Below are positions 5,384 to 9,000 of a stretch of DNA of 9,000 bases, in pieces (position 1 is the first letter of the stretch; each line of letters begins with the position of its first letter). The translations under genes were made by a program, and so were the position numbers. The notes beneath the pieces were generated by a model that was not told where the DNA came from, searched no databases, and saw only the letters and a list, made by a program, of their open reading frames with translations. The DNA is from CAYWJT01 sp964458655 (GTDB taxonomy: Bacteria; Acidobacteriota; Aminicenantia; Aminicenantales; Saccharicenantaceae): the NCBI GenBank assembly GCA_964458655.1, contig CAYWJT010000074.1, forward strand, positions 1-9,000, in the 5' to 3' direction.

Positions 5384-8086
5384 TTGAAGGAATGGTGGAG
5401 ATTATCGGTAGATGACGCGGCCCGCGAGCTCGCGAGCGACACCAGGCAGGGCCTGACGCCTGAAGAAGCCGCGAACCGGCTCCAAAGTCACGGCCCCAAC
5501 GAGCTCGCCGAAAAGAAGGGCCGCGGCCCGCTGCTCATCTTCCTCGACCAGTTCAAAGGCCTGCTCATCTGGGTCCTGATCGCGGCCGCCCTCATCTCCG
5601 GCTTCCTCAAGGAATGGGTGGACGCCCTGGCCATCCTGGCCATCGTCATCCTCAACGCCGTGCTGGGCCTCGTCCAGGAGTTCAGGGCGGAAAAGAGCCT
5701 GGCCGCCCTGAAAAAGATGTCCGCTCCGCTGGCCAAGGTCATCCGGTCCGGAGTCCTTTCGGTCATCCCGGCCCGCGAGCTCGTGCCCGGGGACCTGATC
5801 GAGCTCGAGGCCGGCGACCACGTGCCCGCCGACGGCCGGGTCGTTTCCCACACCGCCGGCTTCATGGTCCAGGAGGCCAGCCTGACCGGCGAATCCATCC
5901 CCGTCCCCAAGACGAGCGCGGCCCTGGACCAGCCCGAGCTCCAGGTCGGCGAGCGGAAGAACATCCTGCACTTGGGCACCTCGGTCGTCTCAGGCAAGGG
6001 CCGGGCCCTGGTGGCCAGGACCGGCATGCAGACCGAGATCGGCCGCATCGCCGGCCTCATCCAGGAAATAAAGAAAGAGACGACGCCCCTGCAGAAAAAA
6101 CTGGAGGAGTTCGGCCGACTGCTCATCCTGGTCTGCTTCGTCCTGGTCGGTCTGGTCTTCGCGGTTCAGCTTCTGCGCGGCGGCAAGCTCTTCGATATGT
6201 TCCTGACCTCGGTCAGCCTGGCCGTGGCGGCCATCCCGGAAGGCCTGCCTGCCGTCGTCACCATCGCCCTGGCCCTGGGCGTGCAGAGGATGGTCAAGCG
6301 CCATGTCTTGATCCGCAAGCTGTCCTCGGTCGAGACCCTGGGCTGCGCCACCGTCATCTGCTCCGACAAGACCGGCACCATCACCCAGAACGAGATGACC
6401 GTCCGCGCCGTGTGGACGGCCCGTCACGAGTTCAAGGTCACCGGCGTCGGTTACGAGCCGTCCGGCGATTTCCTGCTCGGCGACAAGTCGGTCAATCCCA
6501 AGGATTTCCCCGACCTGGTGAAGGCCCTGTCCATCGGCGCCCTTTGCAACAACGCCCACCTTTTCCGGGAGGACGGCCGGTTGATAACGACCGGCGACCC
6601 GACCGAAATAGCCCTGCTCACGGCCGCTGCTAAGGCCGGCGTTGACAGAGAGAACGAGGAGAGCGTTTTCGAGCTCGTGGAAGAGGTGCCTTTCGATTCC
6701 GAGCGCAAGAAAATGTCGACGGTGCGCAAGGCCGAGGACGGTTACTACGCTTTCGCCAAGGGAGCTCCCGACGTCCTGCTCGGGGATTGCACCCATATCT
6801 ATGAGAACGGGCGGGAGAGGCCCATTGAAGAGGAAGACAGGCGGCGGGCGCGCGAAGCCACCGACAGGCTCTCCGGCCAGGCCCTTCGGGTCCTGGGGAC
6901 TGCTTTCCGTGTCTTCGAGGAGCAGCCCAGGCGATTGACGGCGGAGGAGGTCGAAAGAGGCCTGACCTTTGTCGGCCTCGTCGCCATGATCGACCCGCCC
7001 CGACCCGAGGTCAAGGTAGCGGTGGAGAAGTGCCGCCGCTCGGGCATCAGGACGGTCATGATCACCGGCGACCACAAGAACACGGCCGTGGCCGTGGCCC
7101 GCGAGAGCGGCTTCTTCGAGTTCGCCGCGGGCGCTGTCTCAGGCGAAGAGCTCGACCGGCTGTCGGACGAAGAGCTGGACAGGATCGTGACGGACACCGC
7201 CGTCTACGCCCGCGTAGCTCCCGAGCACAAGCTCCGGGTCGTCAGGAGCTGGCGCCGACGCGGGGATGTAGTTGCCATGACGGGCGACGGCGTCAACGAC
7301 GCTCCGGCCGTCAAAGAGGCCGACATCGGCGTGGCCATGGGCATCACCGGGACCGACGTGACCAAAGAGGTCTCGGACATGGTCATCACCGACGATAACT
7401 TCGCCTCCATCGTGGCCGCGGTCGAGGAGGGCCGCGGCATATACGACAACATCAGGAAGTTCATCCACTACCTGCTTTCCTGCAACATCGGCGAGATACT
7501 GGTCATGTTCGTCGCGGCCCTGGCCGGGTTCCCGGTGCCCCTGCTGCCCATCCAGATCCTCTGGGTCAACCTGATCACGGACGGCCTGCCGGCTTTGGCC
7601 CTCGGCGTCGACCCCGTCGACCCGAACATCATGGACCGGCCGCCGCGCAAACCCGCGGAGCCGGTCGTTTCGAGAACGCGGGCCGGCCTCATCCTCTGGC
7701 AGGGACTGCTCGTGGCCGCCTGCACCCTGGCGGCCTTCCTGTTCGTGCTGCTCTGGGAGAAGGAGGGCATCGAACGGGCCAGGACGGTGGCGCTGGCGAC
7801 CCTGACCTGCAGCCAGCTCTTCCACGCCTTCAACTGCAGGAGCATGAAGAAGTCGCTGTTCAAGATCGGCCTGTTCACGAACGTCAAGCTTCTATACGCC
7901 GCGGGGCTGTCGTTTGCGCTCCAGATGGGCATCATATTCATTCCCTTCCTGCAGCCGGTCTTCAAGACCAGGCCGCTCAGCGCCGTCGACTTGGGCGTGA
8001 TCATCGCGGTCTCTTCGCTGCCGTTATGGGTCATGGAGGCCGTCAAGGTCGTCAACAGGAAGCTCAGGCTCTATGATCTTTACTGA
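5384..8086 (+). CDS. SERCA-like P-type Ca2+-transporting ATPase (P2A type)
   Basis: 900 residues, a normal length for the family. It uses ATP to pump cations, most likely Ca2+, across the cytoplasmic membrane. Order: cation-ATPase N-terminal domain (about 5-60), M1-M2 (about 55-97), actuator domain with TGES (168-171), M3-M4 with PEGLP (285-289), phosphorylation site SDKTGT with D328, nucleotide domain with KGAPD (459-463), then TGD (561-563) and TGDGVNDAP (633-641), and M5-M10 to the C-terminus. Compared by eye with SERCA, the calcium ligands E286 (M4), N701 and E704 (M5), and N729, T732, D733 (M6) are kept; the M8 glutamate (SERCA E908) appears to be Met821. That argues for one complete site and an altered second site. 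No calmodulin-binding tail is present. Start is TTG at 5384 with GGAGG upstream. It is probably transcribed with the S46 peptidase gene 41 bases downstream. Family call is secure; ion inferred from the ligands. Confidence 0.96.
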   Translation: MKEWWRLSVDDAARELASDTRQGLTPEEAANRLQSHGPNELAEKKGRGPLLIFLDQFKGLLIWVLIAAALISGFLKEWVDALAILAIVILNAVLGLVQEFRAEKSLAALKKMSAPLAKVIRSGVLSVIPARELVPGDLIELEAGDHVPADGRVVSHTAGFMVQEASLTGESIPVPKTSAALDQPELQVGERKNILHLGTSVVSGKGRALVARTGMQTEIGRIAGLIQEIKKETTPLQKKLEEFGRLLILVCFVLVGLVFAVQLLRGGKLFDMFLTSVSLAVAAIPEGLPAVVTIALALGVQRMVKRHVLIRKLSSVETLGCATVICSDKTGTITQNEMTVRAVWTARHEFKVTGVGYEPSGDFLLGDKSVNPKDFPDLVKALSIGALCNNAHLFREDGRLITTGDPTEIALLTAAAKAGVDRENEESVFELVEEVPFDSERKKMSTVRKAEDGYYAFAKGAPDVLLGDCTHIYENGRERPIEEEDRRRAREATDRLSGQALRVLGTAFRVFEEQPRRLTAEEVERGLTFVGLVAMIDPPRPEVKVAVEKCRRSGIRTVMITGDHKNTAVAVARESGFFEFAAGAVSGEELDRLSDEELDRIVTDTAVYARVAPEHKLRVVRSWRRRGDVVAMTGDGVNDAPAVKEADIGVAMGITGTDVTKEVSDMVITDDNFASIVAAVEEGRGIYDNIRKFIHYLLSCNIGEILVMFVAALAGFPVPLLPIQILWVNLITDGLPALALGVDPVDPNIMDRPPRKPAEPVVSRTRAGLILWQGLLVAACTLAAFLFVLLWEKEGIERARTVALATLTCSQLFHAFNCRSMKKSLFKIGLFTNVKLLYAAGLSFALQMGIIFIPFLQPVFKTRPLSAVDLGVIIAVSSLPLWVMEAVKVVNRKLRLYDLY

Positions 8087-8117
8087 ATATCACTGAACCG
8101 CATGGACAAATGATGTT

Positions 8118-8123
8118 AGGAGG
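8118..8123 (+). promoter_or_regulatory. Ribosome binding site of the S46 peptidase gene
   Basis: AGGAGG, 4 bases before the ATG at 8128; a strong site with a slightly short gap. No promoter or terminator hairpin is visible in the 41 bases between the ATPase stop and this gene, which supports co-transcription. Confidence 0.7.
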
Positions 8124-8127
8124 TCCA

Positions 8128-9000
8128 ATGCTCACATCGAAAAAAACGTTTTGGCTCCTGCTCTGCGTTCTGCTGCTCCTGCCTCTCGCCGCGGCCGCGG
8201 ACGAGGGCATGTGGCTGCCGCACCAGCTCAAGGACCTGAACCTCAGGGCCCACGGCCTCCAGGTCGACCCGGAGACAATCTACCGCCAGGACGGCACCGG
8301 CCTCATCAGCGCCGTCGTCAACCTGGGCGGGGGCACCGGCGAGTTCGTCAGTCCTGACGGCCTCATCCTGACCAACCACCATGTCGCCTACGGCGCGCTC
8401 CAGCGGGCTTCGGGCAAGGAGCACGATTACATATCCGACGGCTTCCTGGCGCGGACGCGGGACCAGGAAATCCCGGCCCAGGGCTACCAGGCCGGGGTCC
8501 TGCTCGGCTACCAGGACGTGACGGCCAGGGTAAACGCCTACTTCAAGCGCGGGATGACGCCGAGACAGCGCTACGACGCCTACGACCTGGCCCAGAAGGA
8601 GATCATCGCCCAGGCCGAGAAGGCCGGGCCTGACCTGCGCTGCGTCCTGGCGCCCATGTACAGCGGCAACGCCTACTACCTGTTCACCTTCAAGCAGATC
8701 CGCGACATCCGCTTGGTCTACGCTCCGCCGCAGGACCTGGGCAATTTCGGCGGCGAGGTGGACAACTGGATGTGGCCCCGCCACACCTGTGACTTCTCCT
8801 TCCTGCGGGCCTATGTCGCTCCCGACGGCAGGGCCGCCGACTACAGCCCGCAGAACGTCCCCTACAAGCCGCGGGTCTGGCTCAAGCCGTCGCTCGACGG
8901 GCTCAAAGAGGGCGACCTGACCTTCGTCATCGGCTATCCGGGCCGCACCTACCGCAACTATTCCCTGGCCGAGCTCGAATCCGACGCCGAGAACATGGCC
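8128..9000 (+). CDS. S46 family dipeptidyl-peptidase (DPP7/DPP11-like), 3' end outside the window
   Basis: 291 codons are visible and the frame is open to the right edge; the family usually runs to about 700 residues, so more than half is missing. Residues 1-24 form a Sec signal peptide (KK, a Leu-rich core, then AAAA before DEG). The mature start MWLPHQL (28-34), GGGTGEFVSPDGLILTNHH (67-85), FGGEVDNWMWPRH (207-219) and IGYPGRTYR (268-276) are hallmark S46 segments. S46 enzymes are serine exopeptidases that release dipeptides from the N-terminus of peptides in the periplasm. By family comparison H85 is the catalytic His and D222 the catalytic Asp; the Ser lies beyond the window. Two positions differ from the usual DPP7/11 motifs: NHHCGY reads NHHVAY, and HTGDFS reads HTCDFS. 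P1 specificity cannot be told from this part. Likely second gene of an operon with the Ca2+ ATPase. Confidence 0.94.
   Translation, partial: MLTSKKTFWLLLCVLLLLPLAAAADEGMWLPHQLKDLNLRAHGLQVDPETIYRQDGTGLISAVVNLGGGTGEFVSPDGLILTNHHVAYGALQRASGKEHDYISDGFLARTRDQEIPAQGYQAGVLLGYQDVTARVNAYFKRGMTPRQRYDAYDLAQKEIIAQAEKAGPDLRCVLAPMYSGNAYYLFTFKQIRDIRLVYAPPQDLGNFGGEVDNWMWPRHTCDFSFLRAYVAPDGRAADYSPQNVPYKPRVWLKPSLDGLKEGDLTFVIGYPGRTYRNYSLAELESDAENMA

Noticed and set aside
5990..7825. Long minus-strand frames (5990-7075 and 7139-7825) opposite the ATPase gene
   Set aside because: They are antisense to conserved P-type ATPase motifs and show shadow-type composition.

Overview
The window looks like a GC-rich bacterial chromosome segment with sigma70-like promoters and Shine-Dalgarno sites. 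The gene mix is a Tat-exported sugar-isomerase-like protein, a GH28-like beta-helix protein, an exported WD40 protein, a P-type Ca2+ pump and an S46 peptidase, next to a type I-E-like CRISPR array. This would fit Acidobacteriota or a related lineage such as Aminicenantia, but that is inference from gene content only; no rRNA or phylogenetic marker is present.

Layout. (1) Positions 1-406 are the trailer end of a CRISPR array: seven 29-base repeats and six complete 32-base spacers, with a mutated last repeat. The leader, newer spacers and any cas genes would lie to the left, outside the window. (2) Positions 428-1885, minus strand: a Tat-signal protein related to L-fucose/L-arabinose isomerases, convergent with the array. 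(3) Positions 1886-2091: a compact divergent control region with one good promoter for each direction. (4) Positions 2092-3705, plus strand: a secreted right-handed beta-helix protein of the GH28 superfamily, ending in a perfect 9-bp hairpin. (5) Positions 3758-5203, minus strand: an exported seven-repeat WD40 protein in a clearly lower-GC stretch. (6) Positions 5204-5383: a near-consensus plus-strand promoter, followed by (7) a SERCA-like Ca2+ P-type ATPase at 5384-8086 starting with TTG. (8) From 8128 off the right edge: an S46 family dipeptidyl-peptidase, 41 bases behind the ATPase and probably co-transcribed with it.

The isomerase-like and GH28-like genes share an upstream region and both products are predicted to be exported, which suggests a joint role in handling plant or algal polysaccharide outside the cytoplasm. 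The ATPase and peptidase look like an independent transcription unit. I did not find a clearly new multi-gene system. The most interesting points are the exported isomerase paired with a beta-helix protein that keeps the GH28 catalytic aspartates but has lost the pectin-binding residues, the antisense arrangement of the isomerase gene and the CRISPR array, and the low-GC WD40 insertion.
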